Under the pieces are notes generated by a model. It was not told where the DNA came from. It searched no databases and saw only the letters and a list, made by a program, of their open reading frames with translations. A stretch of 64,000 nt of DNA. Source: CAMDHY01 sp046156265. Its GTDB lineage: Bacteria; Pseudomonadota; Alphaproteobacteria; Rhizobiales; Segnochrobactraceae. The stretch lies in NCBI RefSeq assembly GCF_046156265.1, contig NZ_JAWDIR010000011.1, positions 496,001 through 560,000 of the forward strand. Direction: 5' to 3'. Positions within the stretch are counted from its first letter, which is position 1. Each line of letters opens with the position of its first letter. Below are positions 34,720 through 43,437 of the stretch, in pieces. Position numbers and translations under genes: made by a program.

Positions 34720-35172
34720 TCAGCGATAGCCGGCGGCGTCGATCGCCGCGTTGCAGTTGGCGCTCACGCTGGGCGCGGCCTTCAGCAGGCAGTTGAGGAT
34801 GTGGCCCTTGCCGGGCTTGGTCATCTTGCAGAACTGCTGGGCGTCGCGGTTGCAGATCTCGCCGACGGCCGCCTGGGCGGCAGCCCGGGCGGCGAGCAAC
34901 TGCTGCACCCGCACGAGATCGACCTTGCAGGCCTGGGAGACTCTCGGGCTGTCCATCAGGCAACCCTCGACGCGGCCGCCGCCGAGGTTGACGCCCTTGC
35001 AGTGCTTCAGGATGTCTTCGCCGCAGCTGTCGGCGAGGATGTCGATTGCCTGGGCGTAGCCGATGGTCTGGGCGGCGGCCGGCTGCACCGGGCCGAGCAG
35101 CGCGATCGCCGCTACCGCCGCGACGGCGAACAGTGCCCACCGCGGGCGCCGAGTATCCAACCTTGTCGTCAT
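34720..35172 (-). CDS. Secreted cysteine-rich repeat protein
   Basis: A 150-residue protein with an N-terminal signal segment (about residues 12-35, ending PAAAQ) and a mature part with eight cysteines arranged as two pseudo-repeats: DSCGEDILKHCKGV...GCLM...ACKVDL and EICNRDAQQFCKMT...NCLL...NCNAAI. This matches the cysteine-rich repeat (GLG1-like) domain, probably with paired disulfides. Function is unknown. ATG at 35172 is chosen because it places the signal sequence correctly. Confidence 0.78.
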   Translation of the reverse strand: MTTRLDTRRPRWALFAVAAVAAIALLGPVQPAAAQTIGYAQAIDILADSCGEDILKHCKGVNLGGGRVEGCLMDSPRVSQACKVDLVRVQQLLAARAAAQAAVGEICNRDAQQFCKMTKPGKGHILNCLLKAAPSVSANCNAAIDAAGYR

Positions 35173-35352
35173 GAAGGCCCCCTGACGGAGCATAAGGGGC
35201 CATCCTCCCTCTCCCCCCGCCGGTTCCCCCGGCGAGGTGGGGCGAATTCGGCGCCTTCTCCCGTGCTCCTGGAGGCGATCCTGACGAAAAAGGGCAGGCG
35301 CGTCGATCCCGGATTGATCCGGAAGCGGCACGGCCACGCCACAACGCCGTGG

Positions 35353-35547
35353 TCAGCGGACCTTCGCCGTCTCCTCCGGCGGCGCCAGATAGACGCCGCG
35401 GGGATCGTCCGCGGGCGCCGGTGCCAACGCGGGCGGGGGCGGGTAGGGCTCGTCGGGTAGACCGAACGGTGGCAACTCCCGGAGCTTGCTGGACGAGCGG
35501 CCGTTGCTGGTAGCTGACGTGCGATTGCTGGTGAGCGGACTGGGCAT
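35353..35547 (-). CDS. Possible small Pro-rich hypothetical protein
   Basis: A 64-codon reading frame (start MPSPLTSN) with a Pro/Ala-rich C-terminal half (PPPPALAPAPADDPRG). No ribosome-binding site is clear, and no family is recognised. It sits just downstream of another small Pro-rich frame on the same strand. It could be a real short protein or a chance frame in GC-rich DNA. Confidence 0.3.
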   Translation of the reverse strand: MPSPLTSNRTSATSNGRSSSKLRELPPFGLPDEPYPPPPALAPAPADDPRGVYLAPPEETAKVR

Positions 35548-35567
35548 GGTCGGACCGGTGGCGCGGA

Positions 35568-35750
35568 TCAGTTGGCGGTCGCCTGCATCGGCGGGTTCTG
35601 CTCGTCGGGGTTCGGGAGCGGCGGCGGGTCCGCGGGATCGTCCGGCTCGGGCTCGGTGATCGGCGGAATCGGGGGGCCGAGGGGGTCGGACGGGTCCACG
35701 GGCCCGCGCTTCGGATCGGGCTGCTGCGGGTCGTCGGGCTGCTGGGTCAT
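35568..35750 (-). CDS. Possible small Pro/Asp-rich hypothetical protein
   Basis: A 60-codon frame starting MTQQPDDPQQPDPK with strong Pro, Asp and Glu bias (PEPDDPADPPPLPNPD). Such acidic Pro-rich short proteins are annotated in many Hyphomicrobiales without function. The low complexity keeps confidence modest. The rest of the 35173-35908 stretch shows no other gene; it separates the Cys-rich gene from the rhodanese gene. Confidence 0.45.
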   Translation of the reverse strand: MTQQPDDPQQPDPKRGPVDPSDPLGPPIPPITEPEPDDPADPPPLPNPDEQNPPMQATAN

Positions 35751-35908
35751 CGTGCTGGTCCTCGGAGAGCGGTGGTCGGGGATATGAACGATCGCGACGC
35801 TGCGGTCGTTCCGCGCGCCGCTGCGTTCTGGCCATGGGGCCACCGGCCCCTGTCGCGGCCCGGCCCGAAGGCGTAGGCTCGGACGGAGGACACGGGAGGA
35901 TCAGAGCG

Positions 35909-36310
35909 GTGAAGAAGGGCTACAAGCAGCTGCTGGCGGAAGCCGGCGCGGAGGTCACGGCGGTGGAGCCGGCCGAGGCGCTGGCGCTGCACGGACGCGA
36001 CGATGTCGTCTTCGTCGACCTGCGCGATCCGCGCGAACGGGAGCGCGACGGCAGCATCCCGGACGCCTTCTCCTGCCCGCGCGGCATGCTGGAGTTCTGG
36101 GTCGACCCGGAGAGCCCCTACGCCAAGCCGGTGTTCGCGGAGAACAAGCGCTTCGTCTTCTTCTGCGCGAGCGGCTGGCGCTCGGCGCTGGCGACGAAGA
36201 CGGTGCAGGACATGGGGATGGAGAACGTCAGCCATCTCGCCGGCGGCTTCGGCGCCTGGAAGGCAGCCGGCGGGCCAGTCGCCCCGATCGTGCCGAAGCC
36301 GGCGGGCTGA
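35909..36310 (+). CDS. Rhodanese-like sulfurtransferase domain protein
   Basis: A 133-residue single rhodanese domain: VVFVDLRDPRERERDG is the N-terminal CH2-A-type motif and FFCASGWRSALA the active-site loop with the persulfide-carrying cysteine in CASGWRS. Cytoplasmic, no signal peptide. GTG at 35909 follows GGGAGGA by eight bases. Typical roles are sulfur transfer or cyanide/thiosulfate chemistry; partner unknown. It converges with the proV gene. Confidence 0.88.
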   Translation: MKKGYKQLLAEAGAEVTAVEPAEALALHGRDDVVFVDLRDPRERERDGSIPDAFSCPRGMLEFWVDPESPYAKPVFAENKRFVFFCASGWRSALATKTVQDMGMENVSHLAGGFGAWKAAGGPVAPIVPKPAG

Positions 36311-36420
36311 CGGTCGGCAAGAACAGGCCGCCCGCGGGGCCGGGGCTTGCGGAAGCTCGAACCTGCGGCCGCGCCGTTATCTTTGCGAAGCCCGGGTGGA
36401 TCGGCGCGACCGACGCCCGT

Positions 36421-37512
36421 TCAGGCGACGTCGGCGATCGTCTCCGTGGCGGCCTGGCGGGCGATCGAGGGGAAGGCGGCAGGTGTCGTCATCGTGTTGA
36501 TGACGTCGCGCATCGTCACCAGGCCGACCGGGCGGCCCGCCTCGCAGCAGGCCACCGCCTGCGCGGCGCCGGCATCCGACATCACCTTGCTCGCCACCTC
36601 GATGGGGTCGTTCGCCGCCACCCGCGGCAGGCTGTCGGAGGCCACGGCCCCGGCGGCGATGACGGTCATCACCGATTCCACCAGGATCACCCGGCCGCGG
36701 TTCACCTCCTTGACGAAGCTCGCGACGTAGTCGTCGGCCGGCGTCATCACGATGTCCTGGGCGGTGCCCTTCTGCACGAGCTCGCCGTCGCGCAGGATGG
36801 CGATGTGATCGCCGAGCCGGAGCGCCTCGTCGAGATCGTGGGTGATGAAGACGATGGTCTTGCGGATCTCCGTCTGCAGGTCGAGCAGCACGCTCTGCAT
36901 GTCGACGCGGATGAGCGGGTCGAGCGCCGAGAAGGCCTCGTCCATGAGCAGGATCGGCGCGTCGTTCGCGAGCGCTCGGGCGAGGCCGACGCGCTGCTGC
37001 ATGCCCCCGGAGAGCTGGTTCGGATACTTGTCCTCGAAGCCCTTCAGCCCGACCCGCTCGATCCAGCGCATCGCCGTCTCGCGCCGCTCGGCCGCCGCGG
37101 TGCCGCGCACCTTCAGGCCGAACATCGTGTTGTCGAGCACAGTCCAGTGCGGCAGCAGGCCGAACTTCTGGAACACCATCGCCGTGCGCGTGCGCCGGAA
37201 CGTGCGCAGTTCCAGCGGCGTCATCTTGACGACGTCGACGTCGTCCACCAGCACCTCGCCGGCGGTGGGCTCGATCAGCCGGTTGATGTGGCGGATCAGC
37301 GTCGACTTGCCGGAGCCCGACAGCCCCATCACCACCTGGATCGCACCGCCGGGAATGTCCATCGAGATGTCGCGCAGGCCGAGGACGTGGTTGTGCTCGA
37401 GCAACTCCGTCTTCGTCATGCCCGCCTTGACGCGATCCACGTAGGCAGCCGGGTCGGACCCGAAGATCTTGTAGACGTGCCGCAGCTTGATGCCGTCGAT
37501 CCTAGTACCCAT
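36421..37512 (-). CDS. proV: Glycine betaine/proline-type ABC transporter, ATPase (ProV-like)
   Basis: A 363-residue ATPase with Walker A GLSGSGKST, Q-loop VFQKFGLLPHW, signature LSGGMQQRVGLARA and Walker B ILLMDEAFSALD, the EAFSALD form being characteristic of the ProV/OpuAA branch. An N-terminal extension of about 40 residues precedes the domain, as usual. The C-terminal 90 residues form a CBS-like regulatory region (RPVGLVTMRDVINTM), which in relatives senses ionic strength. It lies two bases after proW and is the last gene of the importer operon. Confidence 0.92.
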   Translation of the reverse strand: MGTRIDGIKLRHVYKIFGSDPAAYVDRVKAGMTKTELLEHNHVLGLRDISMDIPGGAIQVVMGLSGSGKSTLIRHINRLIEPTAGEVLVDDVDVVKMTPLELRTFRRTRTAMVFQKFGLLPHWTVLDNTMFGLKVRGTAAAERRETAMRWIERVGLKGFEDKYPNQLSGGMQQRVGLARALANDAPILLMDEAFSALDPLIRVDMQSVLLDLQTEIRKTIVFITHDLDEALRLGDHIAILRDGELVQKGTAQDIVMTPADDYVASFVKEVNRGRVILVESVMTVIAAGAVASDSLPRVAANDPIEVASKVMSDAGAAQAVACCEAGRPVGLVTMRDVINTMTTPAAFPSIARQAATETIADVA

Positions 37513-37514
37513 GC

Positions 37515-38405
37515 CTAGTGCCCATGCACGATCTCCCGGTGCTTCTGCAGGCGCCGTCCGTACTCCTGGCTGACCCGGTCGAAGATGATGGCGATGCCGA
37601 CGATGGCGAAGCCGTTGAACAGCCCGAGTGTGAAGTACTGGTTGGCGATCGCCTTCAGCACCGGCTGGCCGAGGCCCTGGACGCCGATCATCGAGGCGAC
37701 GACCACCATCGACAGCGCCATCATGATCGTCTGGTTGACGCCGGCCATGATCGTCGGCAGCGCCAGCGGCAGCTGCACGTGGACGAGCCGCTGCCATCCC
37801 GACGAGCCGTAGGCGTTGGCCGCCTCGATGACGTCGCTGTCGACCAGCCGGATGCCGAGGTCGGTGAGGCGGATGACCGGCGGCAGCGCGTAGATGACGA
37901 CCGCGATCAGGCCCGGCACCTTGCCGATGCCGAGCAACATCACCACCGGGATCAGGTAGACGAAGCTCGGCATCGTCTGCATGACGTCGAGGATCGGCGT
38001 GACGATCCTGCGCAGCGGCTTCGACAGCGACATCAGGATGCCGATCGGAATGCCGATCACCAGGGCCGTGAGGGTCGCCACGACGATCATCGCGATCGTC
38101 TTCATGGTGTCGTCCCACATGCCGAAATAGCCGATGGCGAACAGCGCGACGCCCGACCCGATGACGACCTTGATGTTGCGGCTGGCGAGCCAGGCGATCG
38201 CCATGATGGCGATCAGGATGATCGGCCACGGCGTCGTCGTCATCAGCCGCTCGGCCCAGATCATGAAGACCTTCAAGGGCTCGAAGGCGATCTCGAACGC
38301 TTCGCCATAGGTGCGCGTGAAACTGCGGAACCCCTCGTCGATGGCTTTCTTGAGCGCTGTCAGGCTCGCGTTGTCCATCGTCGGGAAGTCGGTCAAGAAG
38401 CTCAT
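37515..38405 (-). CDS. proW: Glycine betaine/proline-type ABC transporter, permease (ProW-like)
   Basis: A 296-residue inner-membrane permease with about six or seven helices. The region ALVIGIPIGILMS and the cytoplasmic coupling loop EAANAYGSSGWQRLVHVQLP place it with ProW/OpuAB permeases; the ATPase-docking EAA-type loop is intact. ATG at 38405. It lies between the binding protein gene (118 bases upstream) and proV (2 bases downstream). Confidence 0.92.
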   Translation of the reverse strand: MSFLTDFPTMDNASLTALKKAIDEGFRSFTRTYGEAFEIAFEPLKVFMIWAERLMTTTPWPIILIAIMAIAWLASRNIKVVIGSGVALFAIGYFGMWDDTMKTIAMIVVATLTALVIGIPIGILMSLSKPLRRIVTPILDVMQTMPSFVYLIPVVMLLGIGKVPGLIAVVIYALPPVIRLTDLGIRLVDSDVIEAANAYGSSGWQRLVHVQLPLALPTIMAGVNQTIMMALSMVVVASMIGVQGLGQPVLKAIANQYFTLGLFNGFAIVGIAIIFDRVSQEYGRRLQKHREIVHGH

Positions 38406-38523
38406 TGGCGCGCTCCCGGACATCCGTCACGGACGGAAGTGTGGCGCAAGCCAGGATACAAATCACCCTGGACCTGACCGGACAGTGGAGGGCGGGAGCC
38501 GCCCTCCACCGCTTCTGGGTGCC

Positions 38524-39543
38524 TCAGAGCGAGGCCTTGACCTTCTCGGCCGCCTCGGGGCTCACCCACTTCTCCCAGATCTGCGGCTGCGTCTTCAGGA
38601 AGTGGATGGCGCCCTGCTCGCCGGTCGCCTGGTTGTCGACCATCCAGGCGAGCAGCTTGTTGACGGTGTCGTTGCTCCACGTCCGCTTCGTCAGGTACTC
38701 GTAGGCCGGGCCGCCCGCGTCCTTGAAGCGCGACGTCACGACGGTGAAGATCTCCGACTTCGACCAGGCGTTCGGCTTCGGATCGGCGCAGTCGAGCACG
38801 GTGTTGCAGCGGTTCCACTCGGCCGGATCGTGGGTGACGCCGTCGCCCATCGACAGCTTGACCATGTCGTACTTGCCGAGGATGGCGGTCGGCGCCCAGT
38901 AGTAGCCGAGCCAGCCTTGCTGACGCTCGTAGGCCTTGGCGATCGAGCCGTCGAGGCCGGCGCCCGAGCCGGTGTCGACCAGTACGAAGCCCTTGTCCGC
39001 GCCGCCGTAGGCCTTGAAGAAGTTGGCGGTGAGGATCTGGCAGGCCCAGCCGGTCGGGCAGTTGTAGACGGCGCCCTTCGAGGCGTCCTCCGGCGCCGGG
39101 AACAGCTCCGGGTGCTTCAGCGCATCGTCGATGGTCTTGATGTCGGGATGCGCCTCGGCGACGTATTTCGGGATCCACCAGCCCTCGACGCCGCCGTCCG
39201 GCAGGGCTTCGGAGGCGAAGTAGAGACGGCCCTCGGCGACGGCCTTGTCGAGCGGCTCGCGGGCGGCGTTGACCCACGCCTCGGGCGCCACGTCCGGCTC
39301 GCCCTTTTCCATCATCGCGGTCAGCGTCGGCGTGGTGTCGCCGGGCACCAGCTCGGCATTGCAGCCGTAGCCCTTCGACAGGATGATCTGGTCGATCCAG
39401 GCGAGCACCTCGGCGGATGCCCAGTTCATGTTGGCGATGGTGACGGTGCCGCAGTCGGCCGCCTTGGCGGGCGCGGTACCAGCAAATGATACGCCTGCGG
39501 CGAGCCCCGCGGCGATGATCGTCGAGGCGAGAAGTCTGGTCAT
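38524..39543 (-). CDS. proX: Glycine betaine-type ABC transporter, substrate-binding protein
   Basis: A 339-residue periplasmic binding protein: signal peptide to about residue 29 (PAKAA), then the OpuAC/ProX fold beginning VTIANMNWASAEVLAW. Aromatic and acidic residues (for example NMNW, EPDVAPEAWV, GWWIPKY, GYYWAPT) could form the Trp cage that binds a quaternary ammonium group. Ligand may be glycine betaine, proline betaine, choline or another betaine. It is the first gene of the importer operon and lies 153 bases after the LysR gene. Confidence 0.9.
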   Translation of the reverse strand: MTRLLASTIIAAGLAAGVSFAGTAPAKAADCGTVTIANMNWASAEVLAWIDQIILSKGYGCNAELVPGDTTPTLTAMMEKGEPDVAPEAWVNAAREPLDKAVAEGRLYFASEALPDGGVEGWWIPKYVAEAHPDIKTIDDALKHPELFPAPEDASKGAVYNCPTGWACQILTANFFKAYGGADKGFVLVDTGSGAGLDGSIAKAYERQQGWLGYYWAPTAILGKYDMVKLSMGDGVTHDPAEWNRCNTVLDCADPKPNAWSKSEIFTVVTSRFKDAGGPAYEYLTKRTWSNDTVNKLLAWMVDNQATGEQGAIHFLKTQPQIWEKWVSPEAAEKVKASL

Positions 39544-39696
39544 GAGATCACGGCTCCCAGTCTGGTTGGTCACGTCGTCTGGTTTCCGGCGCCTTGTGGG
39601 CGCCGCTGTCGAATGACCCACCCCGTCGGGGCGGTGCTCGATTGCTGGTGCGGGCGCCACGGGCAATCCCGGCCGCGCCCTCGTCTGCCCCCGTCG

Positions 39697-40689
39697 CTAG
39701 CCCGGCGCCTTCGGCGCCACACCGCTGCCCCGCCGTCGCCGCGGTTCAGCCACATCGCTTAGGGTAGCGGACGAGCCGCTCCGGTCAATACCGGCGATCC
39801 TGGAAATCACCCAGGTCCGGAATAGTGCGATCAGCGGATCGTCGAGATCCTCCGGGTGCAAGCTGAGGAAGTAACCATAGCCGTCCTTGTACTCGACATC
39901 ACGGGCCGGAACGCCGAGACTTCCATCATTCATCTCTTCGATGAAGAGATCGATATCGGCGAGAACGACGCCGTGGCCGCGTTTTGCGTACTGGACGGCG
40001 AGGGCGAGGGTGTCGAACGTGATGCCTTTCGAGGTGTCGATGCGCACCCCGGCGACGCGCGCGAACTGGCTCCACAGGTGGCTCGGCGCCTGCCCCTCGA
40101 CGCGCACGTGCAGGAGCTCGCTGGCGGCGATCAGGTCCCCGAGCGGCTGCCCTGCGAAGCGGGCGGCGAGCGCCGCCGAACAGACGGGCGTCACCCGCTC
40201 CATCCACAGCAGGTCGAGGATGTCGTCGGAGACGGTCGGCTTGTCGTAGACGACGGCGACATCGACCTCGCGTGCCGGCAGGCCGTTGCCGTAGGCGCTC
40301 GACACGTCGATGGCGACGTTCGGATACTCGCCGCGAAACTCGTGCAACATCTGCATGCCGACGCGCTGCAGGAACGTCGGGGGCATGTGCACCTTGAGGA
40401 CGCGCTCGGTCGTTTCCTCGCTGCGGATCTCGTCGAGCACCTTCTCGATGCGGTCGAAGCTCTTCTCCAGCACCGGCAACAACTTGGCGCCGGCCTCGGT
40501 GAGCGCGATGCCGTGTGCGCGGCGGTCGATCAGGCGCTTGCCGATGAGTTGCTCGAGGCTGATGACGTGGCGGCTGAGAGCGCTCTGGGTGACGTGCAGC
40601 GACTGCGCGCCGCCGGTGAAGCTGAGCCGCCGGCCGACCGCCTCGAAGGCGCGCAACGCATTGAGCGGCAGCCATTTTCTGTCGATCAC
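39697..40689 (-). CDS. LysR-type regulator, GcvA-like
   Basis: A 330-residue transcription factor. The winged helix-turn-helix occupies about residues 6-65 (LNALRAFEAVGRRLSFTGGA and SLHVTQSALSRHVISLEQ, each a 20-residue part), followed by the linker helix and an effector-binding domain (about 92-300). It closely resembles the GcvA/AmpR branch. It is divergent from the Rieske oxygenase gene and upstream of the ProXWV-type importer, so it probably controls both in response to the imported compound or its breakdown product. The C-terminal 25 residues (RRRRGSG) are an extra basic tail. Confidence 0.9.
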   Translation of the reverse strand: MIDRKWLPLNALRAFEAVGRRLSFTGGAQSLHVTQSALSRHVISLEQLIGKRLIDRRAHGIALTEAGAKLLPVLEKSFDRIEKVLDEIRSEETTERVLKVHMPPTFLQRVGMQMLHEFRGEYPNVAIDVSSAYGNGLPAREVDVAVVYDKPTVSDDILDLLWMERVTPVCSAALAARFAGQPLGDLIAASELLHVRVEGQAPSHLWSQFARVAGVRIDTSKGITFDTLALAVQYAKRGHGVVLADIDLFIEEMNDGSLGVPARDVEYKDGYGYFLSLHPEDLDDPLIALFRTWVISRIAGIDRSGSSATLSDVAEPRRRRGSGVAPKAPG

Positions 40690-40815
40690 CCGCCCCTCGA
40701 TTGGATCAGCGGGCCGGCCGGCGACTCATGTCGCCCGGCGCGGCTCTGGTGTGTCACCCTCGTGGAAGTCCATCTTTTTCTTGCATGGGATGATGAGGTT
40801 TGCGCACGCCCGTCT

Positions 40816-40835
40816 CAATTGCTTTTTTCGAATTG
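40816..40835. promoter_or_regulatory. Possible LysR-box dyad between divergent genes
   Basis: CAATT (40816-40820) and AATTG (40831-40835) form an interrupted palindrome with a 10-bp T-rich centre, containing the T-N11-A pattern typical of LysR-family operators. It lies in the AT-rich middle of the 218-bp intergenic region between the LysR gene (start 40689) and the Rieske oxygenase gene (start 40908), where a divergent operator would be expected. Confidence 0.45.
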
Positions 40836-40907
40836 GAGCATGAGTAATCAACATTGTCTTCGGCGCGATCACCCGTGCTAGCTGGCAGCAGGCGACGGAG
40901 GCCTCGC

Positions 40908-42137
40908 ATGCGCGACGATCGGCGGATCAGGGACAGTCTCGACACGTGGCGGCCGGGGCACACGCTGCCCCAGGAGTTCTACACCGACCCGGAGTTCTAC
41001 GCCTTCGACGTCGAGGCGGTCTTTGGCGAGAGCTGGCTGATGGTCGGCTTCGAGGTGGAGTTGCCGAAGCCCGGCGCCTACCTCGCGCTCACCATCGGGC
41101 GCACCCCGATCCTCGTCGTCCGCGACCGGGCTGGCACCCTCCGCGGCTTCTTCAACTCCTGCCGCCACCGCGGCGCGCAGATCTGCCCGGACGGTCACGG
41201 CAAGGCGACGCGGCTGTCGTGCCCCTATCACCAGTGGACCTACGAGCTCGACGGCAGCCTGATGCGGGCGCGCCTGATGGACGAGAGCTTCGATCCGTCC
41301 GCCCACGCGCTGCTGCCGATCCACGTCGAGACGGTCGCCGGCGCGATCTACGTGTGTATCGCCGAGACGCCACCGGACTTCGCCGCCTTCCGCGCCGATC
41401 TCGAGCCGATGCTGTCGCCGTTCCGGCTGCGCGAGACAAAGCTGGTGCACGAGGTGACGCTGGTCGAAAAGGCGAACTGGAAGCTCGTCATGGAGAACGG
41501 CCGCGAGTGCTATCACTGCGCCGCCTGCCACCCCGAGCTCGGCGTCTCCTTCCCCGTCGGCATCACCCCGAAGTTCGCCCAGGAGGAGGGCGAGCGGCAG
41601 CGCGCCTATTGCGAGCGCATGGAGGCGAACGGCCTCGAGGTCGGCCCGCGCGACGGCCCGTGGTGGCAGTGCGCCCGCTTCCCGCTGAACGACGGCATGA
41701 TCTCGATGTCGCGCGACGGCAAGCCGGCGGTGGCAAAGCCGCTGATCGACGTCGACGGCGGCGACCTCGGCTCGTTCCGCTTCGCCACCGAGCCGCACAA
41801 CTTCACCCACTGCCTCGGCGACTACGTCTTCTCGTTCTCCGCCTATCCGGTCGGGCCGGAGGAGACCCACGTCGTCGGCAAGTGGCTGGTGCGGGCAGAC
41901 GCAGTGGAGGGGATCGACTACGATCTCGCCCGGCTGGTGGAGACCTGGGACGTCACCAACCGCCAGGACCGCGACCTCGCCGAGATGAACCAGCGCGGCG
42001 TCAACGGCCGCGGCTACCGGCCGGGGCCCTATTCGCCGGAGGGGGAGGCGTTCGTGCTGCGCTTCATCGACTGGTATGTGAGCCGCGTCCGCACCCGCGT
42101 CGGCGGCCCCACCTTGCGCGTCGCCGAGGTCGCGTGA
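40908..42137 (+). CDS. Rieske non-heme iron oxygenase, glycine betaine demethylase-like (GbcA/Stc2 type)
   Basis: A 409-residue oxygenase alpha subunit. The Rieske [2Fe-2S] cluster is held by Cys85-x-His87 and Cys105-x2-His108 (SCRHRGAQ and SCPYHQW). The mononuclear iron site is ECYHCAACH with His203 and His208, plus a C-terminal acidic ligand. It belongs with oxygenases that oxidatively demethylate glycine betaine, proline betaine or carnitine-like quaternary amines. The matching ferredoxin reductase (GbcB-type) is absent from the window. GGAGG lies six bases before ATG 40908. First gene of the five-gene operon ending at 47408. Confidence 0.88.
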   Translation: MRDDRRIRDSLDTWRPGHTLPQEFYTDPEFYAFDVEAVFGESWLMVGFEVELPKPGAYLALTIGRTPILVVRDRAGTLRGFFNSCRHRGAQICPDGHGKATRLSCPYHQWTYELDGSLMRARLMDESFDPSAHALLPIHVETVAGAIYVCIAETPPDFAAFRADLEPMLSPFRLRETKLVHEVTLVEKANWKLVMENGRECYHCAACHPELGVSFPVGITPKFAQEEGERQRAYCERMEANGLEVGPRDGPWWQCARFPLNDGMISMSRDGKPAVAKPLIDVDGGDLGSFRFATEPHNFTHCLGDYVFSFSAYPVGPEETHVVGKWLVRADAVEGIDYDLARLVETWDVTNRQDRDLAEMNQRGVNGRGYRPGPYSPEGEAFVLRFIDWYVSRVRTRVGGPTLRVAEVA

Positions 42138-42186
42138 GCAGAGCGGGCGAGCAAGTACCGGCGGGCGTCAGCCGCGGGCGGGCGCG

Positions 42187-43437
42187 ATGAGCCGTCGCAA
42201 CGACACCGTGCGCCGCGAGACGCTGACGGTCGGCCACGGCTACGACCCGGCCACCGCCAACGGTGCCGCCAAGCCACCCGCCTACCTGACGTCGACCTTC
42301 GTCTACCCGTCGGCGCAGGCGGCGAAGGACCTGCACGTCGCCTTCTTCGACGGCGTCGACAACGGCGCCGGCGGCCACATCTACGGCCGTCTCGGCCATC
42401 CCAATCTCGACATGGTGGAGGCGCGGCTCGCGGCCCTCGACGGCGCCGAGGCGTCGGCGGCTTTCGCCACGGGCATGGCTGCGATCACCGCCGTGCTGCT
42501 CACGCAGCTGTCGCCCGGCGACACGCTCGTGCACTGCCGGCCGATCTACGGCGGCACCGATGCCTTCGTGCACCAGGAACTCCCGCGCTTCGGCATCCGC
42601 GCCTTCGGGTTCTCCGATGGCACCGACCGGGAGTCGATCGAGGCGGCCGCCGATGCGGCCATCGCCGCCGGCCCCGTCGGTCTCGTCTGGGCGGAGACGC
42701 CGGCCAACCCGACCGCTGCCGTCACCGACATCGCGCTTCTCGCCGCCGTCGCCGATGACATCGGCCGCCGCCAGGTCCGCCGGCCGCTCGTCGGCATCGA
42801 CAACACCTTCCTCGGACCGTTCGTGCAGAGCCCGCTCGCCCACGGCGCCGACCTCTGCATGACCTCGCTGACGAAGTATGCCGGCGGCCACAGCGACCTG
42901 CTCGCCGGTGGCGTCAGCGGCGGGGCGGACGTCATCGCCCGTCTGAAGATGTTCCGCACCCTCGTCGGCTCGACGCTCGATGCCCACACCTCGTGGCTGC
43001 TGCTGCGCTCCTTCGAGACGATGCACCTGCGCACCGAGCGGGCGGCGCAGAACGCGTTGGCGGTCGCCACCTTCCTGCGCGACCACCCGAAGGTCGCGAG
43101 CGTGACCTATCTCGGCTTCCTGCCCGCCGGCACGCGCGCCCGCGCCGCCTTCGAACGGCAGTGCTCCGGCGCCGGCTCGACCTTCTCGTTCCGGATCCGC
43201 GGCGGCGAGGCGGAGGCGTTCCGGATGCTCGACCGCTTGCGCGTGCTGCGCATGGCCGTCAGCCTCGGCGGCACCGAGACGCTGATCTGCCACCCGGCCT
43301 CCACCACCCACTACGCCGTGCCGAAGGAGCGGCGGGAGGCCGCCGGCATCGACGACGCGACGCTGCGGCTGTCGGTCGGCATCGAGCACGTCGACGACCT
43401 GATCGCCGACCTCGGCGCGGCGCTGGAGGCGATCTGA
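42187..43437 (+). CDS. PLP-dependent Cys/Met metabolism enzyme (cystathionine gamma-synthase family)
   Basis: A 416-residue fold-type I PLP enzyme. The cofactor lysine is Lys230 in SLTKYAGGHSDLL; Asp205 (GIDNTF) pairs with the pyridine nitrogen; IYGRLGHPN supplies the inter-subunit Tyr66 and Arg68. The active-site tetrad reads Tyr121-Gly-Gly-Thr, as in cystathionine-type members, not Tyr-Gly-Cys-Thr as in classic methionine gamma-lyase. The reaction may be a beta- or gamma-elimination or replacement on a sulfur or hydroxyl amino acid. Its place inside an amine-oxidation operon is unusual. The stop overlaps the next ATG (TGATG). Confidence 0.85.
   Translation: MSRRNDTVRRETLTVGHGYDPATANGAAKPPAYLTSTFVYPSAQAAKDLHVAFFDGVDNGAGGHIYGRLGHPNLDMVEARLAALDGAEASAAFATGMAAITAVLLTQLSPGDTLVHCRPIYGGTDAFVHQELPRFGIRAFGFSDGTDRESIEAAADAAIAAGPVGLVWAETPANPTAAVTDIALLAAVADDIGRRQVRRPLVGIDNTFLGPFVQSPLAHGADLCMTSLTKYAGGHSDLLAGGVSGGADVIARLKMFRTLVGSTLDAHTSWLLLRSFETMHLRTERAAQNALAVATFLRDHPKVASVTYLGFLPAGTRARAAFERQCSGAGSTFSFRIRGGEAEAFRMLDRLRVLRMAVSLGGTETLICHPASTTHYAVPKERREAAGIDDATLRLSVGIEHVDDLIADLGAALEAI

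Noticed and set aside
36421..38466. A 681-codon frame joining the ATPase to sequence overlapping the permease
   Set aside because: The part before 37512 is the permease gene read in another frame; the ATPase has its own ATG at 37512.
38524..39543. A dedicated ergothioneine importer
   Set aside because: The binding protein type would allow it and the PLP enzyme hints at sulfur, but no ergothionase or related gene is present to support it.
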